Shown here in pieces: positions 1-7,019 of a DNA stretch of 10,202 nucleotides. This DNA is from Pseudomonadota bacterium. GTDB lineage: Bacteria; Pseudomonadota; Alphaproteobacteria; Sphingomonadales; Sphingomonadaceae. The position numbers and the translations under genes are program-made. Positions within the stretch are counted from its first letter, which is position 1. Each line of letters begins with the position of its first letter. The notes under the pieces are model-generated. The model was not told the DNA's origin, did not search any database, and saw only the letters and a list, made by a program, of their open reading frames with translations. The DNA lies in contig JAFAEZ010000139.1 in NCBI GenBank assembly GCA_023423775.1, positions 1-10,202 of the forward strand, in the 5' to 3' direction.

Positions 1-888
1 ATGTCGCCGCGCGTCCTCATTCCGTTCGTCATCATCACCCTCATCTGGGGGTCGACCTGGATCGTCATCAAGGATCAGCTCGGCACCGTTCCCCCGACCT
101 GGTCGGTCACCTACCGTTTCATCATCGCCGGCACTGTCATGTTCGCTTACGCGGCGTGGAAGGGCTTCCCGCTGCGCATCGGCCGCAAGGGCCACCTGCT
201 CGCCGCCGGCTTCGGCATCCCGCAATTCTGCCTGAACTTCAATTTCGTCTATGCGGCGGAACATTACATCACCTCCGGCCTGGTCGCGGTGGTGTTCGCC
301 CTCTTGCTGGTGCCCAATACCGCGCTCGGCTGGCTGTTCCTCAAGCACCGCATCACAGCGCGCTTCCTAGTCGGCTCCGCGATCGCGACCATTGGCGTCG
401 GCCTGCTCTTCGTCCAGGAAATGCGCAGCACCGCCTTCGATCCGGCTACGGTGGCGATCGGCATCGGCCTCACTTTGTTGGGCGTGCTCAGCGCCTCGGT
501 GTCCAACGTCATGCAGGCCGGCGAGGGTCTGCGTGCGCGGCCGATCGCCAGCATGCTCGCCTGGGGCATGGCCTATGGCGTGCTCGCCAATGCTGCCTTC
601 GCGCTGCTCGTTTACGGCCCGCCGGTGATCGAATATCGCGCCGGCTACTGGCTCGGCGTCTTCTATCTCGGCATTGCCGCCTCGGCGCTCGCCTTCACTT
701 TCTACTTCGGGATCATCCGCGCGATCGGGCCGAGCAAGGCGGCCTATTCGAGCCTGCTGGTGCCGATCATCGCCATGGCCTTCTCGACTGTCTTCGAGGA
801 TTATCACTGGTCGACGCTGGCCGTGGCCGGCGGCATCCTTGCGCTTGCCGGCCTCACCATCGCGCTACGCTCGCGCCGTCCGGCCTGA
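1..888 (+). CDS. DMT-superfamily (EamA) membrane transporter
   Basis: Inner-membrane protein of 295 residues, the usual size for the ten-helix drug/metabolite transporter family. Two EamA repeats are visible, roughly residues 5-137 and 150-292. Each is a run of hydrophobic helices with short basic or polar loops. The opening segment (IPFVIITLIWGSTW, residues 7-20) is the typical first EamA helix with its WGS/WxS signature. The second repeat contains the common YFGIIRAIGPSKAAYSSLL block around residues 235-255. EamA proteins export or exchange small metabolites such as amino acids, but nothing here fixes the substrate. The ATG is the first base of the window, so no ribosome binding site or promoter can be judged and a start further upstream cannot be excluded; the N terminus nevertheless looks complete. 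The gene ends 61 bases before pepN on the same strand. Confidence 0.9.
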   Translation: MSPRVLIPFVIITLIWGSTWIVIKDQLGTVPPTWSVTYRFIIAGTVMFAYAAWKGFPLRIGRKGHLLAAGFGIPQFCLNFNFVYAAEHYITSGLVAVVFALLLVPNTALGWLFLKHRITARFLVGSAIATIGVGLLFVQEMRSTAFDPATVAIGIGLTLLGVLSASVSNVMQAGEGLRARPIASMLAWGMAYGVLANAAFALLVYGPPVIEYRAGYWLGVFYLGIAASALAFTFYFGIIRAIGPSKAAYSSLLVPIIAMAFSTVFEDYHWSTLAVAGGILALAGLTIALRSRRPA

Positions 889-914
889 CGGGCTGCCGCG
901 TCGTCGCCCGCCGG

Positions 915-943
915 TTGTGCGCCCCCGGCCCGCAGCCTAGATA
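915..943 (+). promoter_or_regulatory. Candidate promoter of pepN (possibly leaderless)
   Basis: TTGTGC (915-920) is followed after 16 bases by CTAGAT (937-942), or after 17 bases by TAGATA (938-943). This resembles a -35/-10 pair of a sigma-70-type promoter. Transcription would start about seven bases after the -10 element, at or next to the pepN ATG (950). No Shine-Dalgarno-like sequence lies between the -10 element and the ATG. The same spacing and a related -10 element occur before the fumarase gene. This is a visual match only. Confidence 0.35.
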
Positions 944-949
944 AAGTCC

Positions 950-3538
950 ATGCTCGACGCCCAAAACGCGCCCGCCGTCCCGCCGGCTACGATCCGCCGC
1001 GAAGACTATCGCCCGCCTGCCTGGCTGGTGCCCCAAATCGCGCTCGAATTCGAACTCGCCGCCGAGCGCACGATCGTCAAGGCGACGCTGACCGTCGAGC
1101 GCAACCAGCCGGGCGAGCCGCTCCGGCTCGACGGCGAAGATTTGAAGCTGCTCTCGGTCAGGGTCGACGGCCACCCGGCCGCACACAGCTATGCCGACGA
1201 CGTCCTCACCATCCCGCTCGACGCGCGCAGCGCCGTGGTCGAGACGGTGGTCGAGATCGCGCCTGCCGCCAACAGCCAGTTGATGGGTCTCTACGAATCC
1301 GGCGGCATCCTCTGCACCCAGTGCGAGGCCGAGGGCTTCCGCCGGATCACTTTCTTCCCCGACCGACCCGACGTGCTGAGCCGCTACACGGTGCGCATGG
1401 TCGCCGACAAAGCGGCCTATCCGATTCTGCTCGCCAATGGCGATCCGATCGCGCAGGGCGACCTCCCCGACGGCCGCCATTGGGCCGAGTGGCACGATCC
1501 CTTCCCAAAGCCTTCTTATCTGTTCGCGCTCGTGGCCGGCGATCTCGTCGCCAACCGCGATTCATTCGTCACCAGCTCGGGCCGCACGGTCGATCTCGGC
1601 ATCTGGGTGCGGGCCGAGGACCTTCCCAAGACCCAGCATGCGATGGACGCGCTCAAGGCCTCGATGGCGTGGGACGAGCGCGTCTACGGCCGCGAGTATG
1701 ATCTCGCCGTGTTCAATATCGTCGCCGTCTCCGATTTCAACTTCGGCGCGATGGAGAACAAGGGCCTCAACATCTTCAATTCGCGCTACATTCTCGCCGA
1801 TCCCGATACCGCGACGGACGCCGATTACGACGCGGTCGCGGGCGTCGTCGCGCATGAATATTTCCACAATTGGTCGGGCAACCGAGTCACCTGCCGCGAC
1901 TGGTTCCAGCTCTCGTTGAAGGAGGGCTTCACCATCTTCCGCGACCAGCAATTCTCGGCCGATCAGGGTAGCCATGCGGTGAAGCGGATCGAGGACGTGC
2001 GGGCCCTGCGGGCGGCCCAGTTCCCCGAAGATGCCGGACCGCTCGCGCATCCGATCCGGCCCGAATCCTATATCGAGATCTCGAACTTCTACACCGCGAC
2101 CGTCTACAACAAGGGCGCCGAGGTGATCCGGATGATGCACACTCTGCTAGGCGCCGATGGCTTCCGCGCGGGCACCGATCTGTATTTCGGCAGTCATGAC
2201 GGCACCGCGGCCACCTGTGAGGATTTCGTCCGGGCGATGGAGCTCGCTACGGGTGCCGACCTTACCCGCTTCCGTCACTGGTACAGCCAGGCCGGTACGC
2301 CGCGGGTCAAGGCGACGCTCACCCATGGCGATGGCGACGGGCGCGCGCACCTCCTGCTCGAACAGACCGTGCCCCCGACGCCGGGACAGCCGACCAAGCA
2401 GCCCATGCCGATCCCACTCAAGATCGCCCTGTTCGGCGACAAGACCGGGGAGAAATATGTCGATCAGCTCGTCCTCCTCGAGGATTCGAGCCACGAAGTG
2501 ACCTTCGAGGGCATCGGCGAGCGCCCGGTCCTATCGATCAACCGCGACTTCTCCGCGCCGGTGATCATCGAAAGCAACCGCTCCATCCAGGATCTCGCCT
2601 TCCTCTCGGCGCACGACGACAATCCGTTCGCGCGATACGAGGCGATGCAGCAATTGATGCTCGACACGCTGATCGCCGCAGTCGCCACCGGCGAGGCCGA
2701 TCACAAACCGGTGGTCGAAGCGGTCCGCAACACGCTCGCCGACGAGCGGCTCGATCCGGCCTTCATTGCCGACGCGGTATTGCTGCCCACCGAAGCCTTC
2801 ATCGGCGACCATTTGCTGATCGTCGAACCCGAAGCGATCCACAGCGCCCGCGAACGTCTCCGCGCCGAACTGGGCATCGAGCTCGAACAGCAATGGCGCG
2901 ACGCTTACGCTGCGACCGCGGCCAACCGCTTCGAATATTCGCCGGCCGCGAAGGGTGCGCGCCGCCTGCGCACCGTCGCGCTCGGCTATCTGTCAGCCGC
3001 CGGCGCGGAGGATGCCCCTGCGCTCGCGATGCGCCAGTTTGCCCAGGCCGACAACATGACCGATCGCCAAGGCGCGCTCGGCACGCTCGCCAATAGCGAG
3101 GCGCCGCAGCGGGAGGAGGCGCTCGCCGCTTTCTACGACCGCTATCGCGACAATGCATTGGTACTCGACAAATGGTTCATGGTGCAGGCGCTCTCGACCC
3201 GCGACGACACGGTCGACGCGGTGCTGGCGCTGTCCGAGCATCCCGATTTCACATTGGCCAACCCGAACCGGATGCGTGCCTTGATCAGCGCCTTCGCTGC
3301 GAACCAGCGCGCCTTCCACGACGCTGACGGGCGCGGCTACCGCTTCCTCGCCGACATGATCCTGGCGGTGGACAAGCTCAATCCGCAGACCGCGGCCCGG
3401 CTCGTCCCCCCACTCGGGCGCTGGCGCCGCTTCGACGAGATCCGCGCCGAACTGATGCGCGGCGAGCTCCAGCGCATCGTCGCCACCCCCGGCCTCTCCA
3501 AGGACGTGTTCGAACAGGCCTCGAAGAGCCTCGCCTGA
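950..3538 (+). CDS. pepN: Aminopeptidase N (M1 zinc metallopeptidase)
   Basis: Cytoplasmic zinc aminopeptidase of 862 residues that removes N-terminal amino acids from peptides in the last steps of protein turnover. The length matches the bacterial PepN subfamily. The substrate-anchoring GAMEN motif is at residues 266-270. The zinc site HEYFH is at 302-306, giving ligands H302 and H306 and general base E303, and the third ligand E325 sits in LSLKEG. Y386, in the NFYTATVYNKGAEV block, corresponds to the transition-state tyrosine. Residues 1-200 form the beta-rich N domain; the region after about 450 holds the beta-sandwich and the helical C domain. There is no signal peptide. The start at 950 is supported because the N terminus aligns well with other PepN proteins (REDYRPPAWLV, residues 17-27), although there is no ribosome binding site. 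All key residues are present, so the enzyme should be active. Confidence 0.97.
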   Translation: MLDAQNAPAVPPATIRREDYRPPAWLVPQIALEFELAAERTIVKATLTVERNQPGEPLRLDGEDLKLLSVRVDGHPAAHSYADDVLTIPLDARSAVVETVVEIAPAANSQLMGLYESGGILCTQCEAEGFRRITFFPDRPDVLSRYTVRMVADKAAYPILLANGDPIAQGDLPDGRHWAEWHDPFPKPSYLFALVAGDLVANRDSFVTSSGRTVDLGIWVRAEDLPKTQHAMDALKASMAWDERVYGREYDLAVFNIVAVSDFNFGAMENKGLNIFNSRYILADPDTATDADYDAVAGVVAHEYFHNWSGNRVTCRDWFQLSLKEGFTIFRDQQFSADQGSHAVKRIEDVRALRAAQFPEDAGPLAHPIRPESYIEISNFYTATVYNKGAEVIRMMHTLLGADGFRAGTDLYFGSHDGTAATCEDFVRAMELATGADLTRFRHWYSQAGTPRVKATLTHGDGDGRAHLLLEQTVPPTPGQPTKQPMPIPLKIALFGDKTGEKYVDQLVLLEDSSHEVTFEGIGERPVLSINRDFSAPVIIESNRSIQDLAFLSAHDDNPFARYEAMQQLMLDTLIAAVATGEADHKPVVEAVRNTLADERLDPAFIADAVLLPTEAFIGDHLLIVEPEAIHSARERLRAELGIELEQQWRDAYAATAANRFEYSPAAKGARRLRTVALGYLSAAGAEDAPALAMRQFAQADNMTDRQGALGTLANSEAPQREEALAAFYDRYRDNALVLDKWFMVQALSTRDDTVDAVLALSEHPDFTLANPNRMRALISAFAANQRAFHDADGRGYRFLADMILAVDKLNPQTAARLVPPLGRWRRFDEIRAELMRGELQRIVATPGLSKDVFEQASKSLA

Positions 3539-3540
3539 CG

Positions 3541-3564
3541 TCGTCCCGGCGCAGGCCGGGGCGA
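3541..3564. terminator. Stem-loop between convergent genes (terminator or palindromic repeat)
   Basis: Bases 3541-3550 pair with 3555-3564 over ten positions (one T-G wobble at 3544/3561) around the four-base loop GCAG. The stem occupies almost the whole gap between the pepN stop (3536-3538) and the stop of the convergent lipoprotein gene (3567-3569). No T-run follows on either strand, so it is not a textbook intrinsic terminator. It could serve both transcripts, possibly with Rho. The core CCCGGC-GCAG-GCCGGG also resembles short palindromic repeats scattered between genes in sphingomonads and other alphaproteobacteria; that comparison is from memory. Confidence 0.55.
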
Positions 3565-3566
3565 AC

Positions 3567-4151
3567 TCAGCCGATCCAGTCGGCGATCTGGGCGGCGACC
3601 TGGTTGGCCGCCTGGTTCAAGGCCGGACCGGCGCTGGCGACGTCGATGGCGGCGACCGGAACGCGCGCTTCGAAACGGCGGCTCTCGACGCGGTTGGCGC
3701 CGCGCGCCACTGCCGCGTCGTAGACCACCACCGCCTCGTTGCTGGTCGCGTCGAGGCCGAAGCTGGTCAGCTGCCCGGTGAGGCGGACGCCCGGATCGAA
3801 GGTGAACTGCATCGGGTCGAGCACGACCCGGCCGGTGCGCGCGGCGATCACGTCCGACACCAGCCGACCGAACAGCGCGCCGGGCGCCTCGACCCATTGC
3901 GCGTCCTTCAGATAGGCAACGGTCCCGCCGCTGCGGACCGGTACGCGGGTCGTGCGCAATTCCTGCGGCGTGGTCGGCGTCACCACCGTCACGGCCTCGC
4001 TGGTCGCGACGTTGCGGCTCGTCGCGGCGGGGACCGCCTCTGACGGCGTCAGGCGCAGCAGCGAATCCGGCACCTTGCCGCCGAAGCTGAAGCAGCCCGA
4101 CAATGCGAGCACGAGCCCGAGGGCGGGAAGGATCCTGGTCTGTTTCATCAT
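3567..4151 (-). CDS. ABC-type transport auxiliary lipoprotein (PqiC/LinN-like)
   Basis: Small lipoprotein of 194 residues, last gene of the MCE operon. The N terminus has a basic start (MMKQTR), a hydrophobic stretch and a lipobox LSGC with the acylated cysteine at residue 20. The next residue is Phe rather than Asp, which suggests outer-membrane sorting. The mature part (SLLRLTP near the start, a PVRSGGTVAYLKDAQWVEAP strand region, and a helical C terminus with ALNQAANQVAAQIADWIG) fits the ABC_trans_aux family, to which PqiC and sphingomonad LinN belong. It probably anchors the transporter's periplasmic part at the outer membrane. Two adjacent ATGs exist at 4151 and 4148; the first gives the ATGA overlap with the mlaD stop that is typical of translational coupling. 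The family call rests on the lipobox, the fold pattern and the operon position more than on a strict motif. Confidence 0.85.
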   Translation of the reverse strand: MMKQTRILPALGLVLALSGCFSFGGKVPDSLLRLTPSEAVPAATSRNVATSEAVTVVTPTTPQELRTTRVPVRSGGTVAYLKDAQWVEAPGALFGRLVSDVIAARTGRVVLDPMQFTFDPGVRLTGQLTSFGLDATSNEAVVVYDAAVARGANRVESRRFEARVPVAAIDVASAGPALNQAANQVAAQIADWIG

Positions 4152-5113
4152 TTCGGCTCGTAATCCGGAAGTTTCGACCCGCCGATCAGGGCGCCCGCGC
4201 CGCCCTGCTCGACCTTTTCGCTGACCGCGCGCAGCGATTGCGAGGTGGCGCGCAAGTCCCGCACCAGTTGGCCGACCTCGGGCAGAGTCTGCTTCGAGAA
4301 GGCCTGGATGCCGGGCCGCGCTTCGTTGATCGCCGCGTCGAGGTTGTGCATGCTGGTCTCGGCAGCTTGCACCGTCTTGCGGAGATCGTTGACCAGCGGC
4401 TTGGCGTCGTCGTTGAGCACGCCGTTGGTAGTGTCGGCGAGACGGCCGAACTCCTCGGCGGCGTTGCCGGCCTGGCGAATCGCGATGCGGGCGTCGGCGA
4501 GCGTCGCCGCGATCTCGGGGCTGCGCTCGGCGATCGATCCGCTGATCTTCTCCATATTGTCGAGGATGCCGGCGATCGAGGCCTGGTTGCGGTCGGACAC
4601 CAACTCGGTCAACCGCTCGGTCAAGGTCGAGACGCGTTCGAGCAGTTCTGGCGCGCTGTTGAGCAATTGTCCGAGCGCGCCCGGCTTGGTCGGGATCACC
4701 GGAACGCCATAGGGGCACGCGCTCTCCAGATTCTGCTCGGGGCAGGTGAGCGGCGGCGATCCGGCGGCGGCCGGATCGAGCTGGATCTGCGAGACGCCGG
4801 TAAAGCCGACGCCCTGGATCGTGGCGGTCGTGCCCTGCAGGATCGGCGTGTCTTCGCGCGCCGTGATGCGGACCCGGACGAATTCGGGGCTCTTGGGCTC
4901 GAGGTTGATCGATTCGATCTGGCCGACCGGCACGCCGTTGAAGGTCACGGCCGAGCCCTTCGCGAGCCCGTCCACCGCCTGCTTGAAGAAAATGTCATAT
5001 TCGTTCTTGCTCTCGCCCGACACCTGGCTGAGCCAGATGATGAAGCCGAGCAAAGCGACCACCATCGCCAGCACGATGCCGCCGACGAGGATATGGTTGG
5101 ACCGGGTTTCCAT
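4148..5113 (-). CDS. mlaD: MlaD-family (MCE domain) periplasmic substrate-binding protein
   Basis: Lipid-binding MCE protein of 321 residues, anchored in the inner membrane and projecting into the periplasm. Residues about 8-28 (ILVGGIVLAMVVALLGFIIW) form a single membrane helix. Residues about 38-115 are the MCE domain, with GLAKGSAVTFNGVPVGQIESI (50-70) and ILQGTTATIQGVGFTGVSQI (91-110) as recognisable blocks. A cysteine pair follows (C124, C133). Residues about 145-303 are predicted helix rich in Leu, Ala, Glu and Arg with little Gly or Pro. The tail LPDYEPK closes the protein. E. coli MlaD is much shorter (about 180 residues) and lacks such a long helical part. This protein is closer in design to LinM-type or Mce proteins, whose helices build a tube. 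Its ATG overlaps the mlaF stop by one base (TGATG), with GAAGG just upstream. Confidence 0.93.
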   Translation of the reverse strand: METRSNHILVGGIVLAMVVALLGFIIWLSQVSGESKNEYDIFFKQAVDGLAKGSAVTFNGVPVGQIESINLEPKSPEFVRVRITAREDTPILQGTTATIQGVGFTGVSQIQLDPAAAGSPPLTCPEQNLESACPYGVPVIPTKPGALGQLLNSAPELLERVSTLTERLTELVSDRNQASIAGILDNMEKISGSIAERSPEIAATLADARIAIRQAGNAAEEFGRLADTTNGVLNDDAKPLVNDLRKTVQAAETSMHNLDAAINEARPGIQAFSKQTLPEVGQLVRDLRATSQSLRAVSEKVEQGGAGALIGGSKLPDYEPK

Positions 5114-5913
5114 CAGCCTTCAGCGCCCCCCATCCGCGATGCCGCGGCCGTCGCGGTCTGCGCCGCGCGTCCGCGCGGCCCCCGGAAATATTCTTGTATC
5201 CATTCGTGGTCCAAAGCCAACAGTTCCGGAATCGTTCCGACCGCGATCACCTTCCGGTCCGCGAGCACCGCTACGCGGTCGCAGATTGCGTAGAGCGTGT
5301 CGAGGTCGTGCGTGATGAGGAAGACGGTGAGCCCCAGCGCCGATTGCAGCTCCTTGATGAGCTGGTCGAACGCTGCCGCGCCGATCGGATCGAGGCCGGC
5401 GGTCGGCTCGTCGAGGAAGAGCAATTCCGGGTCCATCGCCAGCGCGCGCGCGATTCCGGCGCGCTTCTTCATGCCGCCGGACAGCTCGGCTGGATATTTG
5501 GGCCCGGCCTCGGGCGCGAGGCCGCTCATCACGATCTTGAAGGCGGCGATCTCGTCGAGCAAATCGGGGTCGAGTTTCGGGTAGAATTCGCGCAGCGGCA
5601 CCTGGACGTTCTCGGCCACGGTGAGGGTCGAGAACAGGGCCGCGCCCTGAAACAGAATGCCCCAGCGCTTGCGGATACCCTGCAGATCGGCCTCGTCGCG
5701 GTCGAGCGTGGGCTCGCCGAACACATGGACCTCGCCCGCGTCGGGCTGCTGCAGGCCGATGATCGAGCGCATCAGCACCGACTTGCCCGTGCCCGAGCCG
5801 CCGACCACGCCCAATATCTCGCCGCGACGCACGTCGAGGTCCAGATCTTCGTGCACGACCTGGTCGCCGAACACGTTTTTGAGGCCGCGTACCTCGATGA
5901 TATTCTCGCTCAT
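5113..5913 (-). CDS. mlaF: MlaF-type ABC transporter ATPase
   Basis: Cytoplasmic ATPase of 266 residues that powers the MCE transporter, close in length to E. coli MlaF. All ABC motifs are intact: Walker A GGSGTGKS (38-45), Q-loop Q89 in ILFQGAALF, signature LSGGMKKR (144-151), Walker B LLFLDEP (164-170), D-loop AGLDP (172-176) and switch histidine H202. The LSGGMKKR form of the signature, in place of LSGGQxQR, and the FQGAALFSTLTVAENV block are characteristic of MCE-associated ATPases (MlaF, Mkl, LinL). The C-terminal EWIQEYFRGPRGR lies where MlaF reaches over to the partner subunit; the last 20 residues are low-complexity and Ala-rich. The start overlaps the mlaE stop by four bases (ATGA), so translation is probably coupled. 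Confidence 0.95.
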   Translation of the reverse strand: MSENIIEVRGLKNVFGDQVVHEDLDLDVRRGEILGVVGGSGTGKSVLMRSIIGLQQPDAGEVHVFGEPTLDRDEADLQGIRKRWGILFQGAALFSTLTVAENVQVPLREFYPKLDPDLLDEIAAFKIVMSGLAPEAGPKYPAELSGGMKKRAGIARALAMDPELLFLDEPTAGLDPIGAAAFDQLIKELQSALGLTVFLITHDLDTLYAICDRVAVLADRKVIAVGTIPELLALDHEWIQEYFRGPRGRAAQTATAAASRMGGAEG

Positions 5914-7019
5914 ACCCAGCCGATCTCGGTGAAGAAGACCGCGAAGAAGGCGTCGAGCACGATCACCAGGAAGATGCCCTGCACGACTGCGGCCGTGGTG
6001 CGCAGGCCCACCTCCTCGGCATTGCCCTTGACCTGCAGGCCCTGGAAGCAGCCGGCCATGGCGATGATCAGCCCGAACACGGGCGCCTTGATGAGCGCGC
6101 CCCAGAGGTCGGTCATCGGCACGACTTCGCGGATGCGCTGAACGAAGGTCACAGGCGGGATGTCGAGCGCGACGAAGCTGAAGATCCCGCCGCCGATGAT
6201 CGAGATGAGGGCCGCGTAGAAGCCGAGCAACGGCATCAGCAGCACCGTGGCGAGCACGCGCGGCAGCACCAGCGCCTCCATCGGCGAGACGCCGATGGTG
6301 CGCATCGCGTCGACCTCCTCGGCCAACTTCATCGACCCGATCTGTGCGGCAAAGGCCGATCCGGAGCGGCCGGCGACCATGATCGCCGTCATCAGTACGC
6401 CCAACTCCTTCACCGACATGCGCCCGATGAGGTTGATCGTGAAAACTTCGGCGCCGAATTGGCGGAGCTGGACCGCGCCCTGCTGGGCGATGACGATGCC
6501 GACCAGGAAGCTCATCAGGCCGATGATGCCGAGCGAATGGACGCCGACCACCTCGAACTGCTGGACAACCGCGTTGAGCCGGAAGCGCCGCGGATGGGTG
6601 ATCACGGTCCAGAACGAGATCATCAGCGCGCCGAAGAAGCCGAGCAGGCCGAGCAGGGTGCGTCCCGCCTCCGCGGTCGCGTCGCCGACCTCGCCGAGCA
6701 CGCGGTAGAGCGGCGGCGTCCGGTCCGGCCGCACCTTCACTGGCTGGTCGGACTGCGACACCTGTTCGAGCAGCTTGGCCTCGTCCTCGTCGACCCCGAC
6801 CACGTCGGCCTGATGGTCACGGGCGAGGCGATGGACGAGCCAGGCGCCGACCGTGTCCATCCGCGGCACGGCGGTGAGATCGAGCACCAGCCCGTCGCCG
6901 GGCACGGCCGCGAGCCGATCGGGCAGGTCGCCAAGGCACGCCAAGGTCAGGTTTCCGCTGAAGCGGAGCACCTTTCTGTCGCCGTCATCGGCCAGGCTGA
7001 AATCGGCGGCAGAACTCAT
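5910..7019 (-). CDS. mlaE: MlaE-type permease with N-terminal STAS domain
   Basis: Inner-membrane permease of the MCE transporter, 369 residues from the ATG at 7019. Residues about 15-95 form a STAS-like domain (VLRFSGNLTL, then LVLDLTAVPRMDTVGAWLVHRL), the counterpart of the separate E. coli protein MlaB. Residues about 115-369 are the MlaE permease with several membrane helices and the family hallmark from about 187 to 240: FGAEVFTINLIG, KELGVLMTAIMVAGRSGSAF, and AAQIGSMKLAEEVDAM. A TTG at 7073 would add 18 residues (MSIPGACRILQIEASCHR) that look unlike the family, so the ATG was chosen although no clear Shine-Dalgarno sequence precedes it. It is the first gene of the operon, and order and content match linK in the sphingomonad linKLMN cluster. 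No separate mlaB or mlaC is present in the window. Confidence 0.94.
   Translation of the reverse strand: MSSAADFSLADDGDRKVLRFSGNLTLACLGDLPDRLAAVPGDGLVLDLTAVPRMDTVGAWLVHRLARDHQADVVGVDEDEAKLLEQVSQSDQPVKVRPDRTPPLYRVLGEVGDATAEAGRTLLGLLGFFGALMISFWTVITHPRRFRLNAVVQQFEVVGVHSLGIIGLMSFLVGIVIAQQGAVQLRQFGAEVFTINLIGRMSVKELGVLMTAIMVAGRSGSAFAAQIGSMKLAEEVDAMRTIGVSPMEALVLPRVLATVLLMPLLGFYAALISIIGGGIFSFVALDIPPVTFVQRIREVVPMTDLWGALIKAPVFGLIIAMAGCFQGLQVKGNAEEVGLRTTAAVVQGIFLVIVLDAFFAVFFTEIGWV

Noticed and set aside
854..1495. Minus-strand frame opposite the start of pepN
   Set aside because: Antisense to conserved PepN sequence and without recognisable features.
4149..4718. N-terminal extension of the lipoprotein frame across mlaD
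   Set aside because: The extension is out-of-frame Arg-rich reading of mlaD; the lipobox signal peptide begins at 4151.
4103..5293. Open plus-strand frame of 396 codons opposite mlaD
   Set aside because: Antisense shadow of a gene with clear MCE motifs; the composition is that of a mirrored codon bias and no domain is seen.
5194..6141. Open plus-strand frame of 315 codons opposite mlaF
   Set aside because: The opposite strand encodes a complete ABC ATPase with all motifs; the plus-strand product shows no family features.
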